A DNA stretch of 64,000 nt from Candidatus Reconcilbacillus cellulovorans (GTDB taxonomy: Bacteria; Bacillota; Bacilli; Paenibacillales; Reconciliibacillaceae), in NCBI GenBank assembly GCA_002507565.1, contig MOXJ01000003.1, positions 62,001 through 126,000 on the forward strand. Direction: 5' to 3'. Shown here piece by piece: positions 18,059-31,489 of this stretch; the first letter of the stretch is position 1, and each line of letters opens with the position of its first letter. A program made the translations under genes and the position numbers. The notes beneath the pieces are model-generated. The model was not told where the DNA came from. It ran no database searches and saw only the letters and a list, made by a program, of their open reading frames with translations.

Positions 18059-19918
18059 ATGTACGCGATCGACGGAAGAGGAGCGGGGGAGAAACCGGGA
18101 ATGAAAGAGACGAAGGTAAACGTGAATCGCGGAGCGGGGCGGCGGGTCTGGAGTTTCGTTGTTGCGGTTCTGGCGTGCGTCTTGCTTCTGCCGTATGGTG
18201 CGACGTCCGGCGTTTCGCACGCCGCCTCGGCGACGACCAAGGAAGTGTTGCTTTATCCCGACCGCACGCAAATGATCGTCAACCGGCGCGTCGTCGAGCT
18301 CGATACTCCGGCGGTCGTACTGGGCGGCCGGATGTTCGTGCCGGCTAAGCCGCTGGGCGACGCGATGGGTTTTCGGGTGGAATGGTCGGCGGCGGACAAC
18401 GCGGTGATGATCGACATGCCTTCGGGGGTTGTACGGATCGGCCTTGCGGACCGCACCGTCCGACAAAACGACGTCCAGCTGCCGTTCGACGACGTCGCGG
18501 CGGTCGCGCCGACCGGACGGCTGCTTGTCCGGCTGACGTGGCTGATGGACGGTCTCGGCGCTTCTTACGCGTATGAAGCCGAATACGGTCGCGTGCGCGT
18601 CGTATACGTTCCGCCGATACCGGGCGTCGTCGGCCGAAACGGCAATTCCCGGCCGGTTGCCAAATTTACGACGGACAAGCGCGTCTATCGCCTCGGCGAA
18701 CCGGTCCGCTACTACGATTTCAGCTACGATCCCGACGCCGAAGGTCTTGTGTCCCGCCAATGGACCGGCCGTCAGGAAGCGTTTTTCCGCCCGGGACGAT
18801 ATGCCGTTTCTTTGCAGGTGACCGATCGCAACGGCAACGTCAGCGACGTGTTCACGCGCGAGATCGAGGTGACGGCTGAACCGTATTTTCGCGACGAGTT
18901 CGAATACCGCGTCTACATGAACCCGATCGGTTCGGTCATCCGCACGGACTGGAAAACACTGTACGGACGTCGGTTTTTCGACCTGCCGCCGTTGCCGAAA
19001 AAGGCGGAGGCCGTCGCCGGCCGCGCGCTGCTCGTCAGCGACAGCCCGGAGACGTTCGAGCGCACCGGCGTGTTGTATCGCGACACCGTGAACGGGAAGG
19101 CGAGACTCTACGCCTCTCACGTCAACGGCACCGACAAAACGGTGCAATTCGTCATCGTCGCCGAAAACCGGACGGACCGGGAGGTGTCCGTCCGCACGAC
19201 GCGTTCCGGCGAAGTATATCCGTCCGTCTACGCGCATTTGATCGGGTACCAGGCGACCGTCGATTTTCTGTTCAACGACCCCGTCGACGAGACGCTGACG
19301 GTGCCTCCGCGCGGTGCCGTCGTCTATCGCCGGATGGCCGAGGCGCTTCCTGGCCAGGGTTTTAACGCGATCTATGACGTCGAGACCGACGGTGAAGTGA
19401 CGTTCACGTTCGCCGCGCTGGACGCTGGTCCTCTGCCGAAAGATCTTGCTTCCGCGTTGGCGGCGCTTGAGCCGCTGCCGTTCGAGGGCAACATCCGCGG
19501 GACGTTTCCTGTGTCGCATCTGCGGTGGGAAGTCGACGCGTCGTCGTTCGCCGAGCCGTCCGTACTGACGATCGGCGACGGGAAAACGGACGAGTTCGTC
19601 TCCGGGTTCGACCCGATGCGCGGGGAGACGACGCGCAATTTCGGCAACTACGGCGTGACGTACGAAATCGTCCTGAAAAAACCGCGCAAGGCGACGATTC
19701 TGTTTCTGGCGCGCGGCGGCGGGTTTGCAGGGCCGATGAAGATCGACGGCCGTCCGGTCATGGTTCCGGAATCCGGCGTGCTCGGCGCGTTTGAAGGCTT
19801 GCTGGTGCTGCACCGGACGAGCGGGAACGAAGCGGAAGTGCGCATCGAATTTTCGCCGCCGGCGGCGTCGGCGTTTCCCGTCGATCTGATTTTCGTGCCG
19901 ACGGACGAACGCGGGTGA
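18059..19918 (+). CDS. Secreted stalk-domain (copper amine oxidase N-terminal-like) protein with PKD-like domain
   Basis: 619 aa. A signal peptide is visible (basic region GRR, then VWSFVVAVLACVLLLPYG, cleavage near SHAAS). Residues about 60-180 match the copper-amine-oxidase N-terminal stalk domain common in Paenibacillaceae exoproteins (IVNRRVVELDTPAVVLGGRMFVPAKPLGDAMGFRVEW). A PKD-like module follows (about 200-275, PVAKFTTDKRVYRLGEPV..FRPGRYAVSLQVTDRNGNV). The rest is beta-rich and unrecognised. Likely secreted or wall associated; no catalytic motif seen. ATG 18059 has AGGAG 7 nt upstream; ATG 18101 (GGGGGAG upstream) gives a more compact signal peptide and is a real alternative. Confidence 0.7.
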   Translation: MYAIDGRGAGEKPGMKETKVNVNRGAGRRVWSFVVAVLACVLLLPYGATSGVSHAASATTKEVLLYPDRTQMIVNRRVVELDTPAVVLGGRMFVPAKPLGDAMGFRVEWSAADNAVMIDMPSGVVRIGLADRTVRQNDVQLPFDDVAAVAPTGRLLVRLTWLMDGLGASYAYEAEYGRVRVVYVPPIPGVVGRNGNSRPVAKFTTDKRVYRLGEPVRYYDFSYDPDAEGLVSRQWTGRQEAFFRPGRYAVSLQVTDRNGNVSDVFTREIEVTAEPYFRDEFEYRVYMNPIGSVIRTDWKTLYGRRFFDLPPLPKKAEAVAGRALLVSDSPETFERTGVLYRDTVNGKARLYASHVNGTDKTVQFVIVAENRTDREVSVRTTRSGEVYPSVYAHLIGYQATVDFLFNDPVDETLTVPPRGAVVYRRMAEALPGQGFNAIYDVETDGEVTFTFAALDAGPLPKDLASALAALEPLPFEGNIRGTFPVSHLRWEVDASSFAEPSVLTIGDGKTDEFVSGFDPMRGETTRNFGNYGVTYEIVLKKPRKATILFLARGGGFAGPMKIDGRPVMVPESGVLGAFEGLLVLHRTSGNEAEVRIEFSPPAASAFPVDLIFVPTDERG

Positions 19919-19927
19919 AACGTGCGC

Positions 19928-19943
19928 GCGGACGATCGTCCGC
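19928..19943. other. 16-bp perfect palindrome after the stalk-domain gene
   Basis: GCGGACGATCGTCCGC is fully palindromic and lies 10 nt after the stop. As RNA it would fold to a 6-bp hairpin with GAUC loop, but there is no adjacent T run. It could be a weak terminator or a protein-binding site. Confidence 0.35.
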
Positions 19944-20024
19944 ACGGCGTACCGTTTGCCGGTGTCGAAGGCTTTTTGAGGGAGTCGGCGCGCGCGTGAT
20001 TCCGAAAGGGGCGGGTTTCAAAGG

Positions 20025-20411
20025 ATGGCCTCAAAGCTGGACGTCTTGACTCCTTTTTTGGACAGGATCGAAAACCCGCAACATCGCGCGCGGACGGAAG
20101 AAGTTTTGCTCTGGGTGACGGACACGTTCCCGAATCTGGAGCCGCGCATCGCGTGGAACCAGCCGATGTTTACGGATCACGGGACGTTTATCGTCGGATT
20201 CAGCGTCGCCAGGCATCATTTGGCCGTCGCTCCCGAGGAAAAGGCGCTTCGCCGTTTCTCCGACGACATCCGGCGAAGCGGTTACGAGCTCACCAAAATG
20301 TTGATCCGGTTGCCGTGGGAGAAACCGGTCGACTACGCGTTGCTGGAAAAAATCATTCGGTTTAACATAGAGGACAAGAAGGATTGTACGACGTTTTGGC
20401 GGCGGAAATGA
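20025..20411 (+). CDS. DUF1801/YdhG-type protein
   Basis: 128 aa, soluble. The pattern LEPRIAWNQPMFTDHGTFIVGFSVARHHLAVAPEE, then a late KxxDYALLEKIIRFNIEDK, is that of the DUF1801 family (Bacillus YdhG-like, in databases often called iron chaperone after a frataxin-like fold). No experimental role can be deduced here. SD GAAAGGGGCGGG precedes the ATG. It stands alone between the stalk-domain gene and a terminator. Confidence 0.75.
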   Translation: MASKLDVLTPFLDRIENPQHRARTEEVLLWVTDTFPNLEPRIAWNQPMFTDHGTFIVGFSVARHHLAVAPEEKALRRFSDDIRRSGYELTKMLIRLPWEKPVDYALLEKIIRFNIEDKKDCTTFWRRK

Positions 20412-20425
20412 ACGGTCGTCTGTCA

Positions 20426-20475
20426 CGCGCGGTCTGTTTGCGCCCGACCCGGCGAAGCGGGGCCGCGCTTTTTTT
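20426..20475 (+). terminator. Rho-independent terminator after the DUF1801 gene
   Basis: Outer stem GCGCGG/CCGCGC (20427-20432 with 20463-20468) encloses a second short hairpin and is followed by seven T. It marks the boundary to an AT-rich stretch (20476-20726, about 250 nt) in which I see no convincing promoter or gene. Confidence 0.6.
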
Positions 20476-20726
20476 ATTGTATTTATTTAGGATAGGATTC
20501 TGTAGGATTGAGTAGTTTTAGCGTAAAATGAATGTACCCTAAATCCTCGAGGGTGCCCTTTTCTTGGTGGCGCGTATGCGACTGCCGATATTCCGAGTCT
20601 CGCAGTGGGTTTTCCATACCCTATCTTTCGAATAATACCCAGACCGGAGTATTGGGCAGATGGGGATCTTACTGGAGAACGGTGAATATAGAATATATCT
20701 TGCCTACATTGAAGGAGGAGAAGAAT

Positions 20727-21416
20727 ATGAAAGGAAATAAGAAAGTGAAAATCATTTGTGTTGTTGCTTTATTTACCCTTTTATTTTCAGGAATTGCAGT
20801 GAGTGCATCAGATTTCATCGAAAAAAATTCGGTTCCTCCAAACGAGCGAGATCATGCCGGATGGACGCCTGTTGAATTAGAGGACATGAAAAATTTAGAG
20901 AAGACACCGCCCAAACCAAAGGAATTGCCTCCTGAGAAACAAAAGATTCGCGAAAACGAATTTAAAATGCGTGAATTAGCGAAGAAGAAGACGTACTATA
21001 CCTCCATTGACCCGAATGACGGTCATCTTTATTGGTCCGGAGAAGCTATGTCGGGCGTTGGTCACCTATTGGCGGATACTATCGGTTCAAAAGTGGGAAA
21101 AATTAGATTCCCGTCTTTAGATAAAGTCCTTGTTGGACTTTCTTTTTACAATCCTCAAGAGATCCGGAGAGATCTGATCCGGGCATCGGTCGTCATTTTC
21201 GAAAGGTTGCCGCAGATCAATCAGATCGAATTCGAGACGTACCAAATAACCGATTCGACCTCAGGCACTTACAGCACCATGGGTTCCGCGACGACGACTC
21301 GGGAAAAATATGCCGATCTGCTCCAGGTCGATCTGTCCGACCCCGTCCAAGTTCTCGAGGCCGTTAAACGTCATTTCGACGTCAGTCTGTTGCAGCCCGC
21401 CGCTTTAGAACCATAA
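20727..21416 (+). CDS. Orphan secreted protein, AT-rich 5' half
   Basis: 229 aa. Not recognised. Signal peptide MKGNKKVKIICVVALFTLL followed by a likely cleavage near AVSAS. The mature N-terminus is charged and proline-rich (about 35-75, TPPKPKELPPEKQKIRENEF). A more globular part follows, with LVGLSFYNPQEIRRDLIRAS and a Thr/Ser run (TDSTSGTYSTMGSATTT). The SD AAGGAGGAG sits 6 nt before the ATG at 20727; a longer upstream frame lacks an SD. Codon use is AT-rich until about 21170 and then switches to the GC-rich style of the chromosome. It is convergent with clpP. Likely exported to wall or medium. Confidence 0.65.
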   Translation: MKGNKKVKIICVVALFTLLFSGIAVSASDFIEKNSVPPNERDHAGWTPVELEDMKNLEKTPPKPKELPPEKQKIRENEFKMRELAKKKTYYTSIDPNDGHLYWSGEAMSGVGHLLADTIGSKVGKIRFPSLDKVLVGLSFYNPQEIRRDLIRASVVIFERLPQINQIEFETYQITDSTSGTYSTMGSATTTREKYADLLQVDLSDPVQVLEAVKRHFDVSLLQPAALEP

Positions 21417-21473
21417 TCCGGGCGGCCCCCCGCCGGCGCATGTGCGCTTGCGCGGAGGACCGCTCTTCTTTCC

Positions 21474-22082
21474 TTATCGGCCCGGTTCGATCACCTTGTC
21501 GATGATGCCGTATTCGAGCGCTTCCTCGGCCGTCATAAAATAATCGCGGTCGGTGTCGCGCTCGATTTTCTCCAGCGGCTGGCCGGTGCGCTCGGCCAAA
21601 ATCCGGTTCAGCCGGTCGCGCATGCGCAGAATGCGCCGCGCCCGGATTTCGATGTCCGTGGCCTGGCCTTCCGCGCCGCCGATCGGCTGATGGATCATCA
21701 CTTCGCTGTTCGGCAGCGCAAACCGTTTGCCTTTGGCGCCGGCGGCCAGCAGGAAGGCGCCCATCGATGCCGCCAGACCGATGCAGATCGTCGACACGTC
21801 CGGCTTGATGAACTGCATCGTGTCGTAGATCGCCATCCCGGCCGTGATCGAGCCGCCGGGACTGTTGATGTAGAGATGAATGTCTTTCTCCGGATCCTGC
21901 GCCGCCAGAAAGAGCATTTGCGCGATCACCGTGTTGGCCACGGCGTCGTTGATCGGCGTCCCGAGGAAAATGATTCGGTCCCGCAGCAGCCGGGAATAAA
22001 TATCGTAAACGCGCTCGCCGCGCGCTTCCTGTTCGACGACCATCGGAATGTAAAGGGAAGGCGTCCGGTCGATCCGTCCCAT
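21474..22082 (-). CDS. clpP: ATP-dependent Clp protease proteolytic subunit ClpP
   Basis: 202 aa. Serine peptidase core that forms a tetradecameric chamber with ClpC/ClpX/ClpE ATPases. The catalytic Ser is in [14 protein letters not shown], the His in [17 protein letters not shown], the Asp in [19 protein letters not shown] lies 8 nt upstream of the ATG on the minus strand. A SigA promoter with a CtsR operator over its -35 is upstream, implying heat/stress induction. Length is normal; the ending DKVIEPGR is typical. Confidence 0.97.
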   Translation of the reverse strand: MGRIDRTPSLYIPMVVEQEARGERVYDIYSRLLRDRIIFLGTPINDAVANTVIAQMLFLAAQDPEKDIHLYINSPGGSITAGMAIYDTMQFIKPDVSTICIGLAASMGAFLLAAGAKGKRFALPNSEVMIHQPIGGAEGQATDIEIRARRILRMRDRLNRILAERTGQPLEKIERDTDRDYFMTAEEALEYGIIDKVIEPGR

Positions 22083-22126
22083 AGGTATTCCTCCTTCGGC
22101 GTTTGAATTTTCTGCGGTTCGACACC

Positions 22127-22166
22127 ATCATAACCGATTCGTCGCAAAAAGTCAAAGAAGGTCAAA
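22127..22166 (-). promoter_or_regulatory. clpP promoter with CtsR operator
   Basis: Read on the minus strand: TTGACT (22155-22150), 17-nt spacer, TATGAT (22132-22127). On the plus strand AGTCAAA-GAA-GGTCAAA (22150-22166) matches the CtsR heptad direct repeat (RGTCAAA-NAN-RGTCAAA) exactly and covers the -35. CtsR would repress clpP until heat shock. Confidence 0.85.
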
Positions 22167-22250
22167 CCGCGGCAAAACGATCGGTCCGCCGCTCGCATCG
22201 AGCAACGGACCGCATCTATCCATCATCTGCGCTACCTCGCCGCCAACCGA

Positions 22251-22322
22251 CGCACCCGCAAGGAATCGAACCTCGATCTCAGGCTCCGGAGGCCTGCGTC
22301 ATGTCCTTTAGACCACGGGTGC
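22251..22322 (-). tRNA. tRNA-Arg (anticodon CCG)
   Basis: On the minus strand, GCACCCG pairs with CGGGTGC as acceptor stem. The anticodon stem is CAGGC/GCCTG with loop CTCCGGA, giving anticodon CCG. The T arm CGAGG-TTCGATT-CCTTG is intact. Discriminator is G and CCA is not encoded. It decodes CGG, a common codon in this GC-rich genome. Confidence 0.93.
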
Positions 22323-22442
22323 CTGTATCGGAGAAGCAAGACCTATTATAGCGATGGGGGCGCAAAAAATCAAGGCCCTGCCGGCTTGACGTGGTTTGAC
22401 GTTGGTCCATACGGTCCGGAAGGGCAAAATTAAGAAGCGTAC

Positions 22443-22471
22443 TTGCACCGCCGCTTCCGGCGGCGTAAAAT
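22443..22471 (+). promoter_or_regulatory. SigA promoter of the cggR-gapA operon
   Basis: TTGCAC (22443-22448), 17-nt spacer, TAAAAT (22466-22471). The spacer holds a perfect 6-bp inverted repeat CCGCCG-cttc-CGGCGG (22448-22463), which could be a second regulator site. The transcript would start about 22478, immediately before the CggR operator. Confidence 0.75.
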
Positions 22472-22480
22472 AAGAGGAGG

Positions 22481-22516
22481 CGGGACTCAGATTCGAGATG
22501 TGGGACGTTTTTCGTC
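22481..22516 (+). promoter_or_regulatory. CggR operator
   Basis: The Bacillus operator is a direct repeat CGGGAC-N6-TGTC-N4-CGGGAC-N6-TGTC. Here CGGGAC (22481) and TGGGAC (22501) are spaced by exactly 20 nt, and CGTC follows the second at the expected place (22513-22516); the first TGTC is degenerate (TCGA). It lies just downstream of the promoter, as in Bacillus, so bound CggR would block elongation or initiation until fructose 1,6-bisphosphate rises. Confidence 0.75.
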
Positions 22517-22582
22517 CAGGTCGTCGTTTCCGCAGAGGGTCATCAAGCCGAATAACGGCAGAACGACGGAGTGAGAACGCGG

Positions 22583-24653
<2,071 letters not shown>

Positions 24654-24672
24654 GCGGGGAGGCGCGACCGGC

Positions 24673-25869
24673 ATGAGCACCGGTTTCAACAAAAAAAGCA
24701 TCCGCGACGTCGCCGACTGGAAAGGCAAGCGGGCGTTCGTCCGCGTCGATTTCAACGTTCCGCTCGAAAACGGCCGCATCACCGACGACACGCGCATCCG
24801 CGAGTCGCTGCCGACGATCCGCTACCTGGTCGAGCGCGGCGCCCGCGTCATTCTCGCCAGCCACCTCGGCCGGCCGAAAGGCCGCGTCGTCGACGAACTC
24901 CGGCTGACGCCGGTCGCTGAGCGCCTCGCCGAACTGCTCGGCAAGCCGGTCGTCAAGCTCGACGAATCCGTCGGCGACGCCGTCCGCGCCAAAATCGCGA
25001 CGATGGCCGACGGCGACGTGCTGCTGCTTGAAAACGTCCGTTTCCATCCCGGCGAAGAAGAGAACGATCCGGCGCTGGCGAAGGCGTTTGCGGAACTGGC
25101 CGACATTTTCGTCAACGACGCGTTCGGCGCGGCCCATCGCGCGCATGCGTCGACGGAGGGGATCGCGCATCATTTGCCGGCCGTCTCCGGACTGCTGATG
25201 GAAAAGGAACTGTCCGTGCTCGGCAAGGCGCTGTCCGATCCCGACCGGCCGTTTACGGCGATCGTCGGCGGCGCCAAGGTCAAGGACAAAATCGGCGTGC
25301 TGGACAATTTGCTGAACATCGCGGACAATATTCTCATCGGCGGCGGCATGGCCTACACGTTCTTAAAAGCGCGCGGTTTCGAGATCGGCAAGTCGCTGCT
25401 CGACGAAAGCCGCATCGAATTCGCCCGCGCGTTCATCGAAAAAGCCAAGGCCAAGGGCGTCAACTTCCTGATGCCGGAAGACGTCGTCGTTGCCGACGAT
25501 TTCCGCCCGGACGCGCGCACGCAGGTCGTTCCGGCCGACCGCATCCCGCCGGATTGGGAAGGCGTTGACATCGGGCCGAAAACGCGGGAAATTTACGCCG
25601 ACGTCGTGCGTCGGTCGCGGCTCGTCGTCTGGAACGGCCCGCTCGGCGTGTTCGAGATGGAGCCGTTTGCCCACGGGACGCGGGCGATCGCGGAGGCGTG
25701 CGCGGAGTCGTCCGCCTACACGATCGTCGGCGGCGGCGATTCGGCGGCGGCGGTGCAGAAATTCGGCCTGGCGGACAAAATGGACCACATTTCGACCGGC
25801 GGCGGCGCTTCTCTGGAATTCATGGAAGGAAAAGTCCTTCCCGGCGTCGCTGTGCTGAACGACCGGTAA
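24673..25869 (+). CDS. pgk: Phosphoglycerate kinase
   Basis: 398 aa, normal length. Transfers phosphate from 1,3-bisphosphoglycerate to ADP. Substrate-binding N-domain with [21 protein letters not shown] and SHLGRPKG; nucleotide C-domain with [16 protein letters not shown] and [22 protein letters not shown] precedes the ATG. Third gene of the operon. Confidence 0.97.
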   Translation: MSTGFNKKSIRDVADWKGKRAFVRVDFNVPLENGRITDDTRIRESLPTIRYLVERGARVILASHLGRPKGRVVDELRLTPVAERLAELLGKPVVKLDESVGDAVRAKIATMADGDVLLLENVRFHPGEEENDPALAKAFAELADIFVNDAFGAAHRAHASTEGIAHHLPAVSGLLMEKELSVLGKALSDPDRPFTAIVGGAKVKDKIGVLDNLLNIADNILIGGGMAYTFLKARGFEIGKSLLDESRIEFARAFIEKAKAKGVNFLMPEDVVVADDFRPDARTQVVPADRIPPDWEGVDIGPKTREIYADVVRRSRLVVWNGPLGVFEMEPFAHGTRAIAEACAESSAYTIVGGGDSAAAVQKFGLADKMDHISTGGGASLEFMEGKVLPGVAVLNDR

Positions 25870-25899
25870 GCCGCGCATCATGGGTAAGGGGGAACGACC

Positions 25900-26658
25900 G
25901 TGACCGTTCGCGTCCCGATCATCGCGGGCAACTGGAAAATGCACAAAACGGTGAAGGAAGCGGCGGCGTTCGTCGCGCAGGTCGGCAACCGCGCGGACAT
26001 CGCCGGCGTCGAGGCCGTGCTGTGCGCGCCGTTTACGGCGCTGGCGGCGCTCGCCGACGCCGTGCGAGGAACGAGGCTGCAGATCGGCGCGCAAAACCTG
26101 CACTGGGAAGACAGCGGCGCCTACACCGGCGAAATCAGCGGCGCGATGCTGCGCGACCTTGGCGTCCGCTACGTGATCGTCGGCCATTCCGAACGGCGCC
26201 AATATTTCGGCGAAACCGACGAGACGGTCGGGCGCAAGGTGCGCGCCGCGCTGCGCCACGGCCTCGTGCCGATCGTCTGCGTCGGCGAAAAGCTGGAGGA
26301 ACGGGAAGCCGGCCGCACGAAAGACGTATGCCGCACCCAGACGGAAGCGGCACTGGCCGGGCTGACCGCGGAAGAAGTCGCCGGGCTCGTCGTCGCCTAC
26401 GAGCCGGTCTGGGCGATCGGCACCGGCCGCAACGCGACGGCCGAAGACGCGAACGACGTCATCGGCTTCATCCGCGGCGTGATCGCCGAGCGGTTCGGGC
26501 TGCCCGCGGCGGAACGTATCCGCATCCAGTACGGCGGCAGCGTCAAGCCGGACAACATCCGCGACTTCATGTGCCAGCCGCACATCGACGGCGCGCTCGT
26601 CGGCGGGGCGAGCCTCGATCCCGAGTCGTTCGTCCATCTCGTAGAAGGAGCGCGGTGA
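25900..26658 (+). CDS. tpiA: Triosephosphate isomerase
   Basis: 252 aa TIM barrel. Interconverts DHAP and glyceraldehyde 3-phosphate. Catalytic residues are in place: Lys13 in AGNWKMHK, His96 in [12 protein letters not shown], Glu168 in [11 protein letters not shown]. Phosphate loop YGGSVKPDN follows. Start GTG at 25900 with GGGGGAACG-type SD upstream. It abuts gpmI. Confidence 0.97.
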   Translation: MTVRVPIIAGNWKMHKTVKEAAAFVAQVGNRADIAGVEAVLCAPFTALAALADAVRGTRLQIGAQNLHWEDSGAYTGEISGAMLRDLGVRYVIVGHSERRQYFGETDETVGRKVRAALRHGLVPIVCVGEKLEEREAGRTKDVCRTQTEAALAGLTAEEVAGLVVAYEPVWAIGTGRNATAEDANDVIGFIRGVIAERFGLPAAERIRIQYGGSVKPDNIRDFMCQPHIDGALVGGASLDPESFVHLVEGAR

Positions 26659-26659
26659 C

Positions 26660-29547
<2,888 letters not shown>

Positions 29548-29634
29548 AAGCGCGGCGGCGTCGATCGCGTGGGAGAGAGTGCGGCGCCAGCATCAGCCTA
29601 AAACGGCCGCATCCGGCGCGGGGAGGGGAGCCCG

Positions 29635-30327
29635 ATGGGGAAATGGCTGCTGACGATCGCGTGCCTGATCGGTTCGGCGGTGCTGACCCGATGGCTTCCC
29701 TTTTCGCCTTATTTCCGCAACGTCAACACGCTCGTGCACGAGTTTGGCCACGCGGTCGTCACGCTGCTGTTCCGCGGCGAGGTGCACGAGATCGCGCTGT
29801 TCGTTGACCACAGCGGGGTCACGCGTTCGACGGTCGGCGGCGTGTACGGCGGCGTCGCCGTCGCGCTGGCCGGCTATGCGACGGCGTCGCTGTTTTCCGT
29901 CTATCTGTTCTGGGCGCGGCGGCGCGGGCTGGAGCGGCAGGCGCTGGCGGCGATGCTGTCCGTCGCCGTCGTCTGCCTCACGGTGTTCGTGCGCAATCCG
30001 TACGGCATGCTGTGGACGGCGGGTTTCAGCGGCCTGACGGCGCTCGCCTTGGCGGTCGGCGGATGGCCGGCCCGGCTGTATTTGCTGTTCGTCGCGTTTC
30101 TGTCGTTGGAAGAATCGGTGTCGAGCGCGGCCACGGTATGGATCGTCGCGCTGACCGAACCGGAAAAAGCGGGCGACGCCGCGATTTTAGCCGAGCGGAC
30201 CGGCATTTCCGCCGCATGGTGGGGGTTCGGGTTTACCGCCTTTTCGCTTCTGTGCGCGAGGTCGGCGGTCGGCCATTTTTTCGGCGGATGGGGCGGACGG
30301 AAACGGCAACGGCACGAGCGCAACTGA
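29635..30327 (+). CDS. M50-family membrane metallopeptidase
   Basis: 230 aa integral membrane protein with about six hydrophobic segments. The zinc motif HEFGH occupies residues 35-39, preceded by NVNTLVHEFGHAVV, as in the compact M50B-like peptidases of Bacillales. A PDZ domain is absent. These proteins are annotated as site-2-type proteases but most lack a known substrate. SD GGGGAGGGGAG precedes the ATG. It follows eno by 87 nt and precedes a TIM-barrel isomerase by 19 nt, so it may be read from the glycolytic operon. Confidence 0.8.
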   Translation: MGKWLLTIACLIGSAVLTRWLPFSPYFRNVNTLVHEFGHAVVTLLFRGEVHEIALFVDHSGVTRSTVGGVYGGVAVALAGYATASLFSVYLFWARRRGLERQALAAMLSVAVVCLTVFVRNPYGMLWTAGFSGLTALALAVGGWPARLYLLFVAFLSLEESVSSAATVWIVALTEPEKAGDAAILAERTGISAAWWGFGFTAFSLLCARSAVGHFFGGWGGRKRQRHERN

Positions 30328-30346
30328 CGACAGGAGGCTTGCGGGA

Positions 30347-31105
30347 ATGAAGCGTGCGGTGACGATCGCCCTTCAGCTTTATACGATTCGCGAGGAGGTG
30401 GCCCGCGATTTTTGCGGGGCGCTGCGGAAAGTCGCGGACATCGGCTACCGCGCCGTCGAGTTCGCCGGATACGGCGGCCTGTCGGCGACCGAGCTGCGGA
30501 AGCAGCTCGACGAGCTCGACCTGCGGGCGGTCGCAACCCATGTCCGCCTGGCCGAGCTGGAAGCCGACACGGATCGACAGATCGAATATGCGGCGGAGAT
30601 CGGCGCGGCGTATGTCGTCTGTCCGTCTGTTCCGGAAGCAACGCTTACCGGCGACGACGCGGCATTCGGCCGGCTGGCGGATACGTTCGCCTGTATCGGC
30701 GAAAAATGCAAGGCTTCCGGTCTTTCATTCGCCTATCACAATCACGCGTTCGAATGGCGGCGAACGGAAGACGGGCGGTTCGCGCTGGACCGGCTGTGCG
30801 ACGCCTTGCCGGCTGGCTTGATGGCGCTTGAGCTCGACCTGTACTGGGTGAAAAAGGCGGGTCTCGATCCGCTCGAAACGTTGCGGCGGTACGCGGGGCG
30901 AACGGCGCTCGTCCACGTCAAGGACATGGCCGAAGACGGCTCGTTCGCCGAACCCGGTTCCGGCACGATCGACTGGCGGACGATCGTCGCAGCGGCTTCC
31001 GACATCGGCGTACGCGCGCTCGTTGTCGAACAGGACGTATGCCGCCGTCCGCCGCTGGAAAGCGCGAAAATCGGTTTTGAATATTTGCGCTCGCTTGTGG
31101 TATAA
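30347..31105 (+). CDS. Sugar phosphate isomerase/epimerase (xylose isomerase-like TIM barrel)
   Basis: 252 aa. N-terminus IALQLYTIREEVARDFCGALRKVADIGYRAVEFAGYGGL, then FAYHNHAFEW, ALELDLYWVKKAG and LVHVKDMAEDGSF with acidic/His metal ligands, all typical of the IolE/xylose-isomerase-like TIM barrel family. Substrate unknown; members act on inositol derivatives, hydroxypyruvate or sugar phosphates. SD ACAGGAGG precedes the ATG closely. Its 3' end contains the secG promoter. Confidence 0.8.
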   Translation: MKRAVTIALQLYTIREEVARDFCGALRKVADIGYRAVEFAGYGGLSATELRKQLDELDLRAVATHVRLAELEADTDRQIEYAAEIGAAYVVCPSVPEATLTGDDAAFGRLADTFACIGEKCKASGLSFAYHNHAFEWRRTEDGRFALDRLCDALPAGLMALELDLYWVKKAGLDPLETLRRYAGRTALVHVKDMAEDGSFAEPGSGTIDWRTIVAAASDIGVRALVVEQDVCRRPPLESAKIGFEYLRSLVV

Positions 31106-31106
31106 T
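31077..31106 (+). promoter_or_regulatory. SigA promoter of secG
   Basis: TTGAAT (31077-31082), 18-nt spacer, extended -10 TGGTATAAT (TATAAT 31101-31106). It lies inside the end of the isomerase gene and gives secG a leader of about 28 nt. Confidence 0.75.
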
Positions 31107-31140
31107 GACTTACAGCGTTTTGAAAAGGGAGACGGAGAAC

Positions 31141-31374
31141 ATGGTTACGGCGTTGAAAGTGCTGCTCGTCATCGTGTCGCTCGGGCTGATTTCCACCGTG
31201 CTGCTGCAGCGCGGCAAAAGCGCCGGGCTGTCGGGCGCAATTACCGGCGGCGCGGAGCATCTGTTCGGCCGGCAGAAAGCGCGTGGGCTCGACCTGTTTT
31301 TGCAACGGCTGACGATGGGATTTGCCGCGACGTTTTTCATTTTGGCGCTGCTCGTCGGCTATTTCGTGAAATGA
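31141..31374 (+). CDS. secG: Preprotein translocase subunit SecG
   Basis: 77 aa with two hydrophobic helices (about 5-22 and 56-75) and the SecG core LLQRGKSAGLSGAITGGAEHLFG. It belongs to SecYEG and assists SecA-driven export. ATG 31141 follows GGGAGACGGAG; an in-frame ATG 36 nt upstream overlaps the promoter. Position before rnr-smpB-ssrA is the usual one in Bacillales. Confidence 0.95.
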   Translation: MVTALKVLLVIVSLGLISTVLLQRGKSAGLSGAITGGAEHLFGRQKARGLDLFLQRLTMGFAATFFILALLVGYFVK

Positions 31375-31427
31375 CGCGAAAACCGCGCGGACGAAAGGCG
31401 AAAATCGGAAAACGACGCTTGCGGACG

Positions 31428-31455
31428 AACAGCAGGGCGGCCTGCTGTTTTTTAT
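31428..31455 (+). terminator. Terminator after secG
   Basis: AACAGCAGG-gcgg-CCTGCTGTT is a perfect 9-bp stem with a 4-nt loop followed by TTTTT. Confidence 0.92.
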
Positions 31456-31489
31456 TTGCGAGGGATCGTACAAGGAGGCGAGAACCGGT

